Source: Brachionus rotundiformis
Lineage: Eukaryota > Rotifera > Eurotatoria > Ploima > Brachionidae
Length of the DNA: 64,000 nt
Assembly: GCA_016802295.1 (NCBI GenBank)
Contig: JAESIW010000157.1
Location: 759,233 to 823,232 of the forward strand
Direction: 5' to 3'
Shown: one piece after another, positions 44,978 to 57,927 of the stretch
Position numbering within the stretch: the stretch's first letter is position 1
How the letters are laid out: every line of letters starts with the position of its first letter
Program-made: the position numbers and the translations under genes
The notes under the pieces: model-generated
Seen by the model: only the letters and a program-made list of their open reading frames with translations
Database searches by the model: none
What the model was told of the DNA's origin: nothing

Positions 44978-47873
44978 ATGATTGAGAAGAAAAAATATGA
45001 CAAATTAACTCAAGATTCTGAAAAATATATCTCTGAGTCGAGGACCATAGCTTATTTGGAAAAATCTTATGGAACTGGTTTTAAAGAAGTAAGTAATTTA
45101 GCTTAAGTCAAATAAAAAAAATTAATTGTTATTAGTATTCTCATTTCGAAAATCAAAATCAAAATGATAAATTAGACAAAAAAGTGAAAGAACGAGAAAC
45201 ATGGATGGGAAAAAATGATTTTTTCCTTTCAGCTCTCGCATATGCAGTAGGACTTGGTAATATTATTTACAAAAAAAATCAATGTAAAATAAACATTTAA
45301 AAGGTGCTGTATGGCGCTTTCCATATTTGTGCTATAAAAATGGTGGCGGTGTTTTTTTGATTCCATACCTAATTTTTTTGGTGACAATTGGTTTTCCTCT
45401 AGTTTTTCTTGAACTTTGTGTCGGACAATTTACATCAAATGGTCCTTTAACTTGCTGGCGGATGACACCTTTGTTTAGAGGACTAGGACTGTCAATGAAC
45501 ATAGCCAATACTTATCTATGCATTTACTATAATGTTATTCTTGCATATGCCATTTATTTTTTATACCATACAATTAAGAATGTGGCTGGTAGACTTCCAT
45601 GGGAAACTTGTACACTTGAATGGTCTTCTCCTAGTTAGTTTTAGTTATTAATTTTTAAATTAATTATAAATTTTTGAAAATCATAGATTGTTTGGATGAA
45701 CATAATACATTTAATATTTCTGTAGTTAAATGTACCAAAGATTTTTTAAAATGTAATGATGGAATTTGTTATGAAAAATTAAGTAATGCAAATGAGACTC
45801 TTAACTGTTCTTCAAGCGGATTGATAAGTATAGGTGTTTGGAAAACAGCTTTTCCATCGCAAGACTTTTGGGAGTAAATTAAAGTTAAATTGTATTTAAT
45901 TCAATTAATGATTGGTACTTTCTAGGAAGATTATTTTGGAAAAGAGTGATTCAATCGACGAAACAGGACATTTGGTGTGGCAATTAGTTTTGGCCTTATT
46001 TGTATCATGGATTTTTGTGTATTTAATGGTCTTAAATGGAATTAAAGTCTCAGGAAAATTGGTCTATTTTACTGCCTTATTTCCTTATGTCGTGCTTTTC
46101 ATCCTCGGTATTCGGGGATGGACACTTCCTGGTGCTTATGAAGGTATCAAATATTATATTTATCCGGATTTATCTCGTTTAAGAGATTATACTGTTTGGA
46201 CTGGTAAAATTTTTATTTTTTTAGCATTCTAATTTTTATTATAATCATATAAGATGCAGCAGTTCAGCTTTTTTTTACATTTAGCGTGGCTTATGGAGGA
46301 CTGATCGCTTTAAGTTCATACAACACATTCCATACGAATATAATGAGGTAATTTATTTAATAAAAAAAAATTGACATTTAAAAATTAAAGAGAAAAAGGC
46401 CTAGAGAGATTCAAATAAATTTTAAATTAGAAGCAATTTGAATCTTAATTTCATAAAAATACAAAATATCTTCGAATTAAGATTTTTTAAATAATTACTG
46501 AAAATTTAGTTAGGAAGTAAAAATAAGTTTCAATAAAATACTCATTTTTTTCATTTAAAATAAAAAACTATTTTTTGTTAGAGATGCCATTTTGGTCTTT
46601 GTAAGTAATTGTTTTACATCAATATTTGCTGGTAAGGATAACTTAGATTAAAATAATTCAAAAATAAACAATTAAATTATAGGATTCGTTGTATTTGCAT
46701 TTATTGGATATCTATCATTTAAAACTGGTCAAGATATTAATGATGTGATCCAAGCTGGTATTGTGTTCACTTGTAAATAATAAAGCGAAGTAAAAATTGT
46801 TTTTTCAAGGACAAGGTTTAGCTTATGTCGTTTATCCATTCGCGGTTACTACCATAAAAGGATCATTTTTTTGGGCTTTCTTATTTTTCTTTATGATGCT
46901 GGTAAATGATTTTTAATTAATTAAAGATTTTATTTAATATTTGTTGTAAAGATACTTGGTCTTGATACAATGGTAAGATAACTATTGATATAATTTTTTA
47001 ATTTGTTTTTTTTTTGAAATAGATGGCCAGCGTTGAAACCTTGGTAAGTTTTATAAAAATCCTATTTTAGAATAGAAATTAAAATTAAACTAATTAGATT
47101 ACTTCCATTCTGGATGGATTTCCATTCTTGAAAAAAAATTGTTTGAGACGGAGAATTACAGTGACTGTTTTATGCTTTGTTCTGTTTCTTGGAGGCTTGA
47201 TTTTTTGCTTTCAATCCGGAACTTATTGGTAAAAAACAAATAATATTTAAATCCTTGATTATAAATTTTTGAAGGATTGAAGTATTCGACGCATTTTCTG
47301 GCAACTGGGCTATTCTATTGGTGGCATGTTTAGAGTGCATTTCTATTTCATGGTTTTATGGTATTTAAAAAAGCGCAAAAATGCTCTTGTTATATTAAAT
47401 ATTTAATATATAAAATTTTTTAGGATTTGATAACATTAAAAATGATATTAGTGCAATGTTAGGTTGCCAGTTAACACGGAACAAGTATTTTTTATTTTGG
47501 AAAGTAATGTGGACAGTGGTTTCGCCGTTTGTTCTCTTTACTGTGTGTGTATTCAACTGGATTAACTTTAAAGGCTTGAAACAAAACGAATATACATTTC
47601 CCCACTGGACAAATGTTCTTGGCAATTTGATTTCTTTTTCAACTTTATCAGGTGTAATAATTTGGTCAATTTATGCACTTTTAACAACTGTTATTATCAA
47701 AAAAAAAGTACACTTATTTTAAAACAATGATTTAGAAAAAAATAAATCTTTTTTAGCCTTTGAAATCTCTCTTTGTCCCAGACATTGGATGGAAACCTTT
47801 GAAAGAAGAGCATTGTATTTTGGTAAATGAATTACACGAAAAAGAATTCATGCAAAAATTAACAAATGATTGA
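44978..47873 (+). CDS. SLC6-family sodium-coupled transporter, copy 1
   Basis: About 15 exons from ATG 44978 (MIEKKKYDKLTQDSEKY) to TGA 47871-47873. The 12-helix SLC6 fold is recognisable. TM1 reads AYAVGLGAVWRFPYLCYKNG, followed by GGVFLIPY and the loop GQFTSNGPLTCWRM. Extracellular loop 2 has the Cys pair CTLEWSSPxC plus further cysteines. Later blocks include LGIRGWTLPGAYEGIKYY, AYGGLIALSSYN, FVSNCFTSIFAGF, GLDTMMASVETLITSILD and FQSGTYW. The Gly in TM1 at the position that is Asp in monoamine carriers points to an amino-acid-type substrate; the actual substrate is unknown. The Asn that normally follows GLG in TM1 (a sodium-site ligand) is Ala here (codon 45306-45308). First of three tandem paralogues in the same orientation. 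Confidence 0.9.
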
Positions 47874-48721
47874 TAAATCCTTATTTATAAGTATTTTAAT
47901 TTCGATTTATAAAAAAAATTCAAATTTTTGTTTTATTTTAATATGAATAATTTTAACTTTTAAAAAATATTAAATTGTAATTTAAAACATTTTTATACAA
48001 CCGAATTTTATCATTTAAAAATTAATAAATTGTATTTATCAAAACAAATGTTTTATTTTGTTTGAAAACTAAACTGAAAAGTTATATTGACTTGATTTTT
48101 ATAATGGTCTTGAAAACTAAACCAAAATTATATTAGAACTGGCTCTAAATTAAAAAATAAAATTCTCGAATTTCAGATTGTAAATTATTTTTTGAAAAAA
48201 TGACAAGGTTACTATCTGAATTCCAATTGTTAATGCTTTATCTCTAGATATTATTTTAAATTTTTCCAAACAATATCAATTTTAAAATTTAAACTTTTAA
48301 ATACATTTAATTTGATGGATGCTTAGAAAGAGATTTGTTTGCCAAAGCGATAGTTTTAAAGATAATTTATGTAAGCATTTTATTTAATTAATTTTACGAA
48401 AATTGTTAAACAAATATTTAAAACCTCGCTTAATTGTTTATTTTTCATTTTTAAAACCAAATTGTTTCATTTAATGTAGCCAAATTTAGATGACAAGTTA
48501 TTCAAAAAGCTGGATTAAAAATAAATATCCTATTTAATTTATTTGATAAAATACTACATGTTATTTAGATCAAGGTAGATGTTATTTTAAATGTTTGTTA
48601 ATTTTTTTCAATTGTTAAAGGTTATATATAATTTTTAAACGTTCATATAATCCATTTTAGACACTCAAAGTGATACATTCTTTAAAAAAATTTAAATTCT
48701 TAGAAATTTAGGACTTTAATC
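47874..48721 (+). other. Spacer between SLC6 copies 1 and 2
   Basis: 848 bp, AT-rich: 3' UTR of copy 1 and promoter of copy 2. No other feature seen. Confidence 0.45.
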
Positions 48722-51622
48722 ATGTCGAAAATTGAAAAAAAAGAAAAAGAATACGACGATGTTAGCGAAATTGTAACAATTGTTAAAAATTAATTAATAA
48801 ATGATTAATAAAAAAATATTTATCAGACAGTAGCTAGTCAAGAATTGGACTCTTGGAGTGAGACCGATGAACATCGAGAAACTTGGTCAGGAAAATTTGA
48901 TTTTTTTCTTTCGGCATTGGGATATGCGGTAGGTCTTGGTGCTATTTGGAGATTTCCATACTTATGCTATAGAAATGGTGGTGGAGTTTTTTTGATACCA
49001 TTTTTTTTCTTTTTGTTTTTGGTTGGTATTCCACTTGTATTTCTCGAATTATGTGTTGGTAACTAATTTTAAAAATTTTTAAACAATTATTACATCAAAT
49101 AATAAGGACAATTTACTTCAACTGGGCCTTTAACCTGCTGGCGGATGGTACCTTTATTTAGAGGTAATATTTGATATAATTTAAAAGGAATTAAAAATTA
49201 TTTTAAGGTATCGGCCTAAGTATGAATATTGTAAATGCGTACCTGTCAATTTTTTACAACATGATTATTGCTTACTCCTTGTACTTTCTTGTTTTATCTT
49301 TCAACTCAAAGCTTCCCTGGCAAGATTGCAACCCTGAGTGGTCAAGTCCTAGTAATTAGATTCAATTTTTGTGTATAAACTTCCTACTTATTTTTTAATT
49401 TAGACTGTGTTGACGATTATAGTCCAGATAAATTCACATTTACAAATTGTATGAATTCAAGCTTATATCTAAAATGTGACAATGGAAAATGTTTTAACCT
49501 TTATACCATGGATGGAAAAATTGGCAATTGTAACATGAATGAAACAATGCTGTAATTTTAAAATCAACTATCCAAATGTAATTTTTCATTTTTTATTTGA
49601 TTAGACAAATGGTTGGTTGGTGGAATCCAACATTTCCGTCCCAAGATTTTTGGAAGTAAAAATTTTTAAATTGAATATTCCCAAAAAACTCAATGAAAAT
49701 TTTTTTAGTAAAGTAATATTGAGAAAAAGTTCAGGAATTGAAGAAACTGGGGAAATCGTCTGGCAACTAGCTGTTGCTTTGGCTATTGCATGGGTAGGTG
49801 TTTATGCGATGGTTATCAAAGGAATTCATGTAAACTAAAGATAACAATTGATTTTTGATTTTATAACTCATCTAAAAGGCAACTGGAAAAATCGTTTATT
49901 TTACAGCAACTTTTCCCTATTTGGTACTCTTAATTCTTGGAATTAGAGGATGGCTTTTACCTGGCGTCGGAAAAGGAATTGAATTTTACATTTATCCAGA
50001 CTTTTCAAAACTCTCTGACATAAACGTTTGGTACGATGCTGCAAGTAAAATAATTTAATAACAAATAACGAAAATTTTTGCTAAATTTAAATTAAAAGGT
50101 CAAATTTTTTTCACATTAAGGTAAATGTTATTTTTAATCTAATATCTAATATTTAGTTTACTAATATGGTTTTTATCAAAAGTGTTTCATATGGTGGTTT
50201 AGTCGCTCTTTCTTCCTACAACAAATTCAACAATAATATATTAAGGTAATTAAATATATCTATATTTAAGAAAAAAGTCGAAATTTAAAAATTTTTTTAA
50301 ATTCATATTTATTTTCTTTTTCTCTCTAGTTTTTTTATTTTAGAGACTCAATAATAGTATCTATTAGTAATTGTTTAACATCTGTTTTTGCTGGCTTTGT
50401 TGTATTCAGCTTTATCGGATATTTATCACATGTAACTGGACAAGAAATAAATGATGTCATTCAGGCGGGTAATAATTAAAAAATTAAATCAAAATTTTAA
50501 CTAAAAAAAAATCATAAAATTGAAGGTCAAGGTCTAAGTTTTGTGGTATTTCCATACGCAGGTAAAAATTACGCCAAATTTTATTCTTTTTGTCTTGATA
50601 AAAGTAATTATTTTAGCAACAACGATTACAGGAGCTCCTTTTTGGGCAGGACTGTTTTTCGTTATGATGCTTGTCTTGGGTCTAGATACTATGGTAATTA
50701 TTTTACCAATTTAATTTGTTTTAAAAATATATATTTTAGATGGCTAGTGTTGAAACAGCAATAACAAGTATTTTGGATGCATTTCCTTCAATGAAAGCTA
50801 CTTCATTTAGAAGATACTTGAGCATAACAATAATATGTTTGATTTTTTTTGCGGTTGGACTGATTTTCACTACACAATCTGGCACCTACTGGATAGGTAA
50901 GGATCAATTTTATTCCAATGTGCTAATTCCTTATATTTTATAGAAATTTTCAATAATTATGCTGGAGGTTGGGCTGTAATTTTTGTTGGCGCATTTGAAG
51001 CTATCTCTGTTAGTTGGTTTTATGGTTTTGGAAATTTCAAGAAAGATATAGAAGTAATGATAGGAAAACGATTTACAAAATATAAGATATTTTATACATG
51101 GAATATCTTTTGGGCAGTTTTAACACCTGGAATCTTGATTGTAAATAAATAAAATGGCTATTTTTAACTATTTTAAAAATGAACAAATTAAGGCTTTGGC
51201 CATTTTAGCAATTAAAAACTCGAGTATCATTGAACAAGATGGTTATACTTTCCCTTATTGGTCACATATACTCGGAGAAATAATGACATCATTAACTTTA
51301 GCTGGAACGGTATTATGGGCGCTATGGTTGGTGATCGATGCTTTATTTATCAATAAAAGAGTATAAAAAAAAATTAATTAAAGCAAAGTTTATCTAAATT
51401 TTTTAGCCTTTGTCATCACTGATAAAACCTGATTTTGAAAGTTGGAGACCAAAAAAAGGATATCATTATGATGCTATGTTGGTCGCTCACGGACTCGAAC
51501 CTAAGAAAAGACCCAGTAGAAAAAATCTCCAGGCTTTTGAGAATATTGTAAGATTTAAATAATTTAAATTAATTTTTAAAAAATTTTTCTTTTAGTCTTT
51601 CAATGAAGAATCTCGATTTTAA
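48722..51622 (+). CDS. SLC6-family sodium-coupled transporter, copy 2
   Basis: Starts MSKIEKKEKEYDD at 48722 and ends ...FNEESRF at TAA 51620-51622, with about 18 short exons. TM1 lies within a single exon and reads GYAVGLGAIWRFPYLCYRNG, so the Ala in place of the usual sodium-site Asn (codon 48941-48943) cannot be a splicing error. Other blocks: GQFTSTGPLTCWRM, loop 2 CNPEWSSPxC, GWWNPTFPSQDFW, LGIRGWLLPGVGKGIEFYIY, SYGGLVALSSYN, ISNCLTSVFAGF, GLDTMMASVETAITSILD and TQSGTYWI. The TM6-region segment SQIFFTL is encoded by a 22-nt microexon (50099-50120) that copy 3 shares and copy 1 lacks. Closest to copy 3 in exon structure; substrate unknown, amino-acid-type by its TM1 Gly. Confidence 0.9.
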
Positions 51623-52662
51623 TTAATTCAAATTAAATTATAAAAATTTTGAACAATTTAGATAATTTAAATTTCAAGCTTGTTTTATAATTTTAATTTT
51701 AATTACAATGTTTTAAATTGAAAGAATTAAAATAGAATTTTTAATAATAAAATTTTGATATTTACCTTGCTGCTTTTGATCGAAAATAAGAATTTATTTG
51801 AAATTATTTAATGCAGTTCGAAATTAATTTGCTAAATTAATAATCTGATATTTTTTCGTAGTCTATTGTTTGATAAATTATAAATATATCTGATTAAAAT
51901 AATACTTTATTAAGTAATTAATCAATTGATTTGTAGTACAACTTAAGCTAACACATTAATTTTTATATCTATTAACTGATTGAAGTTAAATGAAAAGTCT
52001 CCAGATAAAACCATTTTTCTAAAAACTGGATTAAACCAAACTAATAGAACAATTTGACAAGTTAAGTCCTAGCTCCAGTTAAGAAGAAAAAACAAGCACA
52101 AGATAACTTGTATAAAAATAAATAAATAAAAAATTAAAGAATATTAAATTTAGATCATAAAACTTGATTATTTAGATCGTAAAATATTTAAAGTACTTTC
52201 CTGATTTTCTTATTCAAACATTCTAGACATAGACAGTGAAGCCTTTTCAATTTAAAGTAATAATCATAAAATCATCGCAATTAATATTCTTATATCATTT
52301 ATTGTTTGTCATTTCGGTATTTTAAGTTTTTAGAATTTTATTTATATAAAAAACTTGAAAGCATAAAATTTCAATTTAAAGCTTCATTATAAATACATAT
52401 TAGATAACTCCATTTTTTTATAATAAAGACTTGAAATATTCTTTTTTGAGAATAAAGATATTAAAATATATTTAAATTTGTTGAGACTCAGATCATTATG
52501 AACTTAAATTAAAAAAAAACTGGATAATCACATTATAGGTTTCTTTTGATTAATTCAAAACAATTTTTGACTTAAAAATTTTCAGTTTCTAGCACATAAA
52601 TTTTTATATTTTTTAAAATTATCAAATAATATTATCTTAAAAATAGAACCACTGATTTTATA
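51623..52662 (+). other. Spacer between SLC6 copies 2 and 3
   Basis: 1.04 kb of AT-rich sequence: 3' UTR of copy 2 and promoter of copy 3. Nothing else recognised. Confidence 0.45.
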
Positions 52663-55460
52663 ATGATTTCTGATAGTTCTCTTAATCAAAAAACCGAATC
52701 AGAAAATGAACATGATAAACGAGAAACATGGAGTGGAAAGTTTGATTTTTTCCTTTCAGCATTGGGATACGCAGGTTCAAATATTTTAATTAAAAAATAG
52801 ATAAAAATCATATTTATCTATTTTAAAACCGATCTTTAAAATAAAAAATAAATAATGTATTAATTTAGTTGGACTCGGAAATGTATGGAGGTATTTAGCA
52901 AGAAAATTTGAAAATATCTTAAAATAAATGAGAAAACATTTAGATTTCCCTATCTTTGCTATCGAAATGGTGGTGGCGTCTTTTTTATACCATACTTTAT
53001 ATTTATGTTTCTAGTTGGAATACCATTGGTATTTTTAGAACTTGGTGTTGGTAAGGAATAAGTAGATATTCATTTACCTAATTAATTTTTTCAAAAGGTC
53101 AATTCACATCAAACGGTAAAATTAAGATTATTTTTAAAATATAAAACTATTTTGAAAAGGCCCTTTAACCAGCTGGAAGATGGTTCCATTATTTAGAGGT
53201 ATTGGCTTGTCAATGAATATTGTCAACTTTTATCTTGTTTTATATTACAATATGATAATTGCTTATTCACTTTACTATTTGGTAATTTCATTTACATCAA
53301 AACTGCCTTGGCAAGAATGTAATCCTTCATGGTCAAGTCCAAGTAATGCTTAAACAAGTTAAATTTTTTTTTTGAATTTTTTTCAAATTAGATTGTGTGG
53401 ATGACTATAGCCAGCAAAATTTTCTTCGTGTAGCATGTGATGATTTCAACAATACATTAAGATGTGATAATGGTCAATGTTATAATCTCACAACTTTGAC
53501 TGGTTCGATTGCAAATTGTAGTACTAATCAAACTGATTTAGATTTGATCGGATGGTGGAATCCATCGTTTCCGTCGCAAGATTATTGGAAGTATTTTGAT
53601 AAAATATTTTCACTAATTTAAATCTAAATTAATTTTAAAGTAATGTGATATTGATGAAAAGTTCTGGCATTGATGAATCTGGAACTATCGTTTGGCAACT
53701 ATTAGTGGCTTTAATAGTAGCATGGATTATGGCTTGGTGCATGGTCGTTAAAGGAATTGGCGTAATCGATTTTAATATAATAGATCTATTTAAGTGATAT
53801 GTAAATTATTTCAATTCTTAAAAGATATCAGGCAAAATTGTTTACTTTACAGCATTGTTTCCATATGTTGTCTTGCTTATCCTTGGAATAAGAGGCTGGA
53901 TTCTACCTGGTGCCAATAAGGGTATTGAATTTTATATAAAACCAGATTTTTCCAAATTGTCCGACATAAATGTTTGGACAGATGCAGCATGTAATATTAA
54001 AATCAAAAAACAAAATTCAGTTTATTTATTTATTTAATTTAAGCACAAATTTTTTTTTCTTTAAGGTATTTTTTTAAATATATAAAATAATTTTTTTCCA
54101 TAAAAAATTTAATAGCATTGCGTATGGCGGTCTGACATCTCTCGCTTCATATAATAAATTTCGAACTAACATTATGAGAGATGCTATAATTGTGTCATTG
54201 AGTAATTGTTTATCTTCAATTTTTGCTGGTTTTGTGATTTTCAGTTACATGGGTTATTTATCTCATGTTACTGGCCAACCGATCAATCAAGTTGTACAAC
54301 CAGGTAAATTTTTTGTTACCTAGAAAGTTAAAAAATTGATAAATTTATCTTATTTTTTTTAAGGACAAGGACTCGCTTTTATTGTTTATCCATATGCAGG
54401 TAATGATATTTATTTTTTGCTTTTTAAACATTTGATAACTTGGATTTGACCTTTAGTTACTACCATTCCACCGGCTCCACTATGGGCCATATTATTTTTT
54501 ATCATGATGCTTATGTTGGGAATTGATTCAATGGTGAATATAAAAAATTTAATATCAAAAATCATTTATTTACAAAATTTAATAAAGATGACAAGTGTTG
54601 AAATTACAATTACAAGTATATTGGATTTTTTTCCAAAATTAAGGAAAAAAAGCATGTATAAAATAATAACAATCACCGGAATATGTGTCATTCAATTTAT
54701 TACCAGTTTGAATTTCACTTTTCAATCAGGAACATATTGGATTGGTAATATATTTATTTAAGTTAAATTATTAATTAACAAAATTATAAATAAACTAAGA
54801 GTTTGTTGATTACTATTCTGGAAACTGGGCAGTATTTTGTGTAGCAGCACTCGAAGCCATTTCGATTTCATGGTTTTACGGTAATTTATGATTATCTCAA
54901 TAGATTATCTTAATTTTCTTTAAAAGGACTTGGGAATTTTAAGAAAGATTTATCATTAATGATAGGAGAAAAGTATACAAATAGCAAGTTATTTTATGGA
55001 TGGTATGTCTGTTGGTTTTTTATTTGTCCATTGTACCTAATAGTAATTTTTACTATTTATTAAAAGTTATTTTTTACAATTTATTTTGATTGAAATTAGG
55101 TTTTGATCATTATATCATTTGTAAATTCAAAGCCTTTAAAAACAGGGTCATATACTTATCCTCGATGGGCTCAAATCCTTGGACAACTGATGACTGTGTC
55201 TACATTTTCTGGTACGTTCCTCTGGGCCATATGGCTGGTTATTAGAAATTTGTTCATTACCAAAGAAGTAGTTTATTTTTACCAACAAGATTATTTTTTA
55301 TACAGATTTTTAGCCATTGGTCGATTTGATAAAGCCAGATTTTGAAAATTGGAAGCCTTTAAAAAAATCGGATCATTTAAGAATGAAACTTATTCATGGT
55401 TTTCCAATCGATGAAAGCGAAGAGCCTGACAACAAAAGAATTGAAATGGAAAAGTTTTAA
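52663..55460 (+). CDS. SLC6-family sodium-coupled transporter, copy 3
   Basis: Starts MISDSSLNQKTESENEHDK at 52663 and ends ...IEMEKF at TAA 55458-55460. TM1 is spread over three exons and reads YAVGLGNVWRFPYLCYRNG, with the canonical Asn (52880-52882), unlike copies 1 and 2. Further blocks: CNPSWSSPxC, WWNPSFPSQDYW, LGIRGWILPGANKGIEFYIK, AYGGLTSLASYN, LSNCLSSIFAGF, GIDSMMTSVEITITSILD, FQSGTYWI and a cytoplasmic tail PLVDLIKPDFENWKPLK. The 22-nt microexon SQIFFSL (54044-54065) matches that of copy 2. No frameshift or stop is seen, so it looks functional. By its intact sodium site it is the most conventional member of the array. Confidence 0.9.
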
Positions 55461-56097
55461 ACCTAATTACTTTTATTTATTTTTAATTTTCAATTTTTTC
55501 TATAGACAAATTTTACTGTAACTGGTTTATTATAAATTTAGGGAAATGTATTATAAGCCTATCTGAATTTCTATTTACAATCATTTGATAACCAGAGGCT
55601 AAATTATTTTTATTTAACTTGGAAAAATTATATTCTTGCTTTTAATTATGCTTTGTTTTATTTTTAGAAAAATTTAGAATTAAAAAATAAAATTTTATTT
55701 AATTCAAATTCTACTCAAATTAGAAAAATTATGATTACGTAATAAAAAAGGTTATGTATATAAATAATATTCAAAAATGGAATATAATTTTACGCTATTT
55801 TTTATTACTTAAGTGCTATTAGTTAACATTATCAAAGATTTATTAAACGCACACATAAATCAACTTGATGTTATTTTATTTGATTATTTTTATTATGCAT
55901 TTAATTAATTAGGTTAAAACAGTCAGCATTTTTACTGAATTGTTGATTCAAAATTTTTTATTAAATTAATTTAAAAAAATAGAAAAAAGTGAATGAATCT
56001 GAAAATGAATACAATTATCAATATAACTACAAAAATGATTTTTTAAAATGCAGATAACTTGGCATTTTTCCAATTTTTGATCTAGATAAATTTTTGA
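55461..56097. other. Spacer between SLC6 copy 3 and LINE relic
   Basis: AT-rich; 3' UTR of SLC6 copy 3, then sequence with no recognisable feature. Confidence 0.4.
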
Positions 56098-56960
56098 TTT
56101 GTGTCCAATTTTGTTCATTTTTTCCATAAACGATCTTTTGGATTCTATTCAAAGTCCATGTTGATTATATGCAGACGACTTGAAAATATTGGATGTTTTT
56201 AATAAGAATGAATTAGGATCGACGCAGCTTCAGAGTGACCTCTTTGAATTAAGCAACTGGTCAGTAAAATGGTCTACTGAACTAAATGTATTAAAGTGTA
56301 AAATTATGTATATTGTTCGAAATAGGAATAAAACCCGATATACGGTTCCAATCTTGGATGAGGCAGTGACTATTAAAGAAACTGTTGAAAAAAAAGACAT
56401 CGGTGTTGTTGTATCTAATGATCTAAAATGGAACAAACAATGTTCATCTGTGGCATATAAAGCCAACAGAGTGTTAAGTCAAATTAGGTTCAATGTTTGG
56501 AACCCTTCAACGAAAGCTGGCATAAACATCATCGAAAGAGTCCAAAGAAGAGTGATAAAGCTAGTCCAATGTTTGATGGAAGCTATTTCAAGAAAGGGTA
56601 AGGGCTTTGGACCTAAAGAGCTTAGAAGATCGTAGAACAAGAGGAGAACTTATTCAAATGTTCAAGATAGTCAACCGTCATGAGAAGAACAACCTAATGA
56701 AAGATGTGAATCTGGCTATAAGTTTGAATCTGGACTTAAGGAGAAAACATAACATGAAAATAGAGAAAAAAATTTGCAAACAAGCTACATCAAGATATAA
56801 ATTTCGGACCAATAGAGTTTCAAAATGGAATGCTTTACCGGAAAGTGTTGTTAACTCAGAGACAGTTGATGGGTGGAGTGGGTATCGATAGAGAAGTGTT
56901 TGATATAGAACAAAGAAAGGAAAGACTGACACAGTTCTTATAGAACTAAATGCCGAAAGG
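56098..56960 (+). mobile_element. Degraded non-LTR retrotransposon with reverse-transcriptase YADD motif
   Basis: The plus strand reads CPILFIFSINDLLDSIQSPC, then a stop codon (56162-56164), then LYADDLKILDV, the catalytic RT motif (YADD at 56168-56179). The frame continues with LSNWSVKWSTELNVLKCKIM, DIGVVVSNDLKWNKQC and ANRVLSQIRF, which is the thumb and post-RT region of LINEs. It shifts frame near 56607 to LEDRRTRGELIQMFKIVN and ends VSKWNALPESVVNSE. The 5' part (RT fingers, endonuclease) is absent. The internal stop and frameshift make it inactive. The 3' end, with GCCGAAAGGC just before 56960, is a short hairpin often found near LINE ends. It differs from the LINE relic at 1340-1850. Confidence 0.85.
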
Positions 56961-57927
56961 CATTAGTATATATTTCTATACTTCATCCTCATAACTACTG
57001 TTACCAGGTGGATAAATGACTAGCTTAGGTCGTATTATTATTCATTTGTAATCTTTAATTAAGTATCTAAGTTTCTCAAATTGAGTGAATTGTCGCTGGT
57101 TACAATGTAATTTAAATATGTAAAAATTCCTTTTTTATATATTATTTTTGAGATGCTTTTGGGCTCTAGTTTTAATAAATGTTAATAATAATTGATATAT
57201 TTAATTATATTCAAATTATGGCTAAAAGAGGACAAGAACTATGCATCTCAGACGGAAATAATGGTCCATCAACAAATACAACTAATACTATTAATATAAA
57301 TTTTTTGAACATTTTATTTCATTTCAATTTGATTTTGAATTTCCTTAAAATTATTTTTCTTTTTTTTTGTAAATTTACTGCTACCAAAGTACTACTAAAT
57401 TTAGTCTCATTCCCTAGGTCTAATGCTGTAGCTTATATTATTATTATTTTATAAGTATGAGTTGAAACTGTAATTTATTTTTAATAGCGTCTAATCAATT
57501 TTTTGGCGATAAATGCGTTTATAAAACATACGTAGTTACTTAAGCGTCATACTGTAAAAACTGATTACATTTAAGTAATTTTATAAAGCAGTTAATTACC
57601 ACCCTTTAAAAATTCAATAAGTAAAAATGAAATTAAAAATAACTCTAATCGTTTTGTCACCAAATAAACAAATAATCTTGTGAAATTATTTTATTCAAAC
57701 GAAAATTAAAATTGAATGTAATTTTAGATAAATTTGAAATTTCGATAAAAATATTACTACTATCTTAATATTTGAAAAAAAGTTTAAAATCATAATTGAT
57801 TAAAATCAACTTTTTGATTATTAAAGAATTAAATCTTGTACTTTTGGTTTTCTTATTGCTTTGAAAACATTAATGTATTTACAAATTTGACGTTCTATCT
57901 GAATTTTAATATTAGCCTTATGTAAAA
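56961..57927. other. Intergenic, 3' of SLC26 gene
   Basis: AT-rich. An open stretch at 57179-57454 has one unusual segment (MAKRGQELCISDGNNGPS) followed by low complexity. The sequence GCTGTAGCTTA with a TTA-rich end at 57426-57452 resembles the tail of the element at 24823-25130, so an old related insertion is possible. Confidence 0.4.

Noticed and set aside
57179..57454. 91-codon plus-strand ORF
   Set aside because: Mostly I/L/F/N low complexity with a TTA-rich end. Only a short segment looks protein-like, and it may be transposon-derived.
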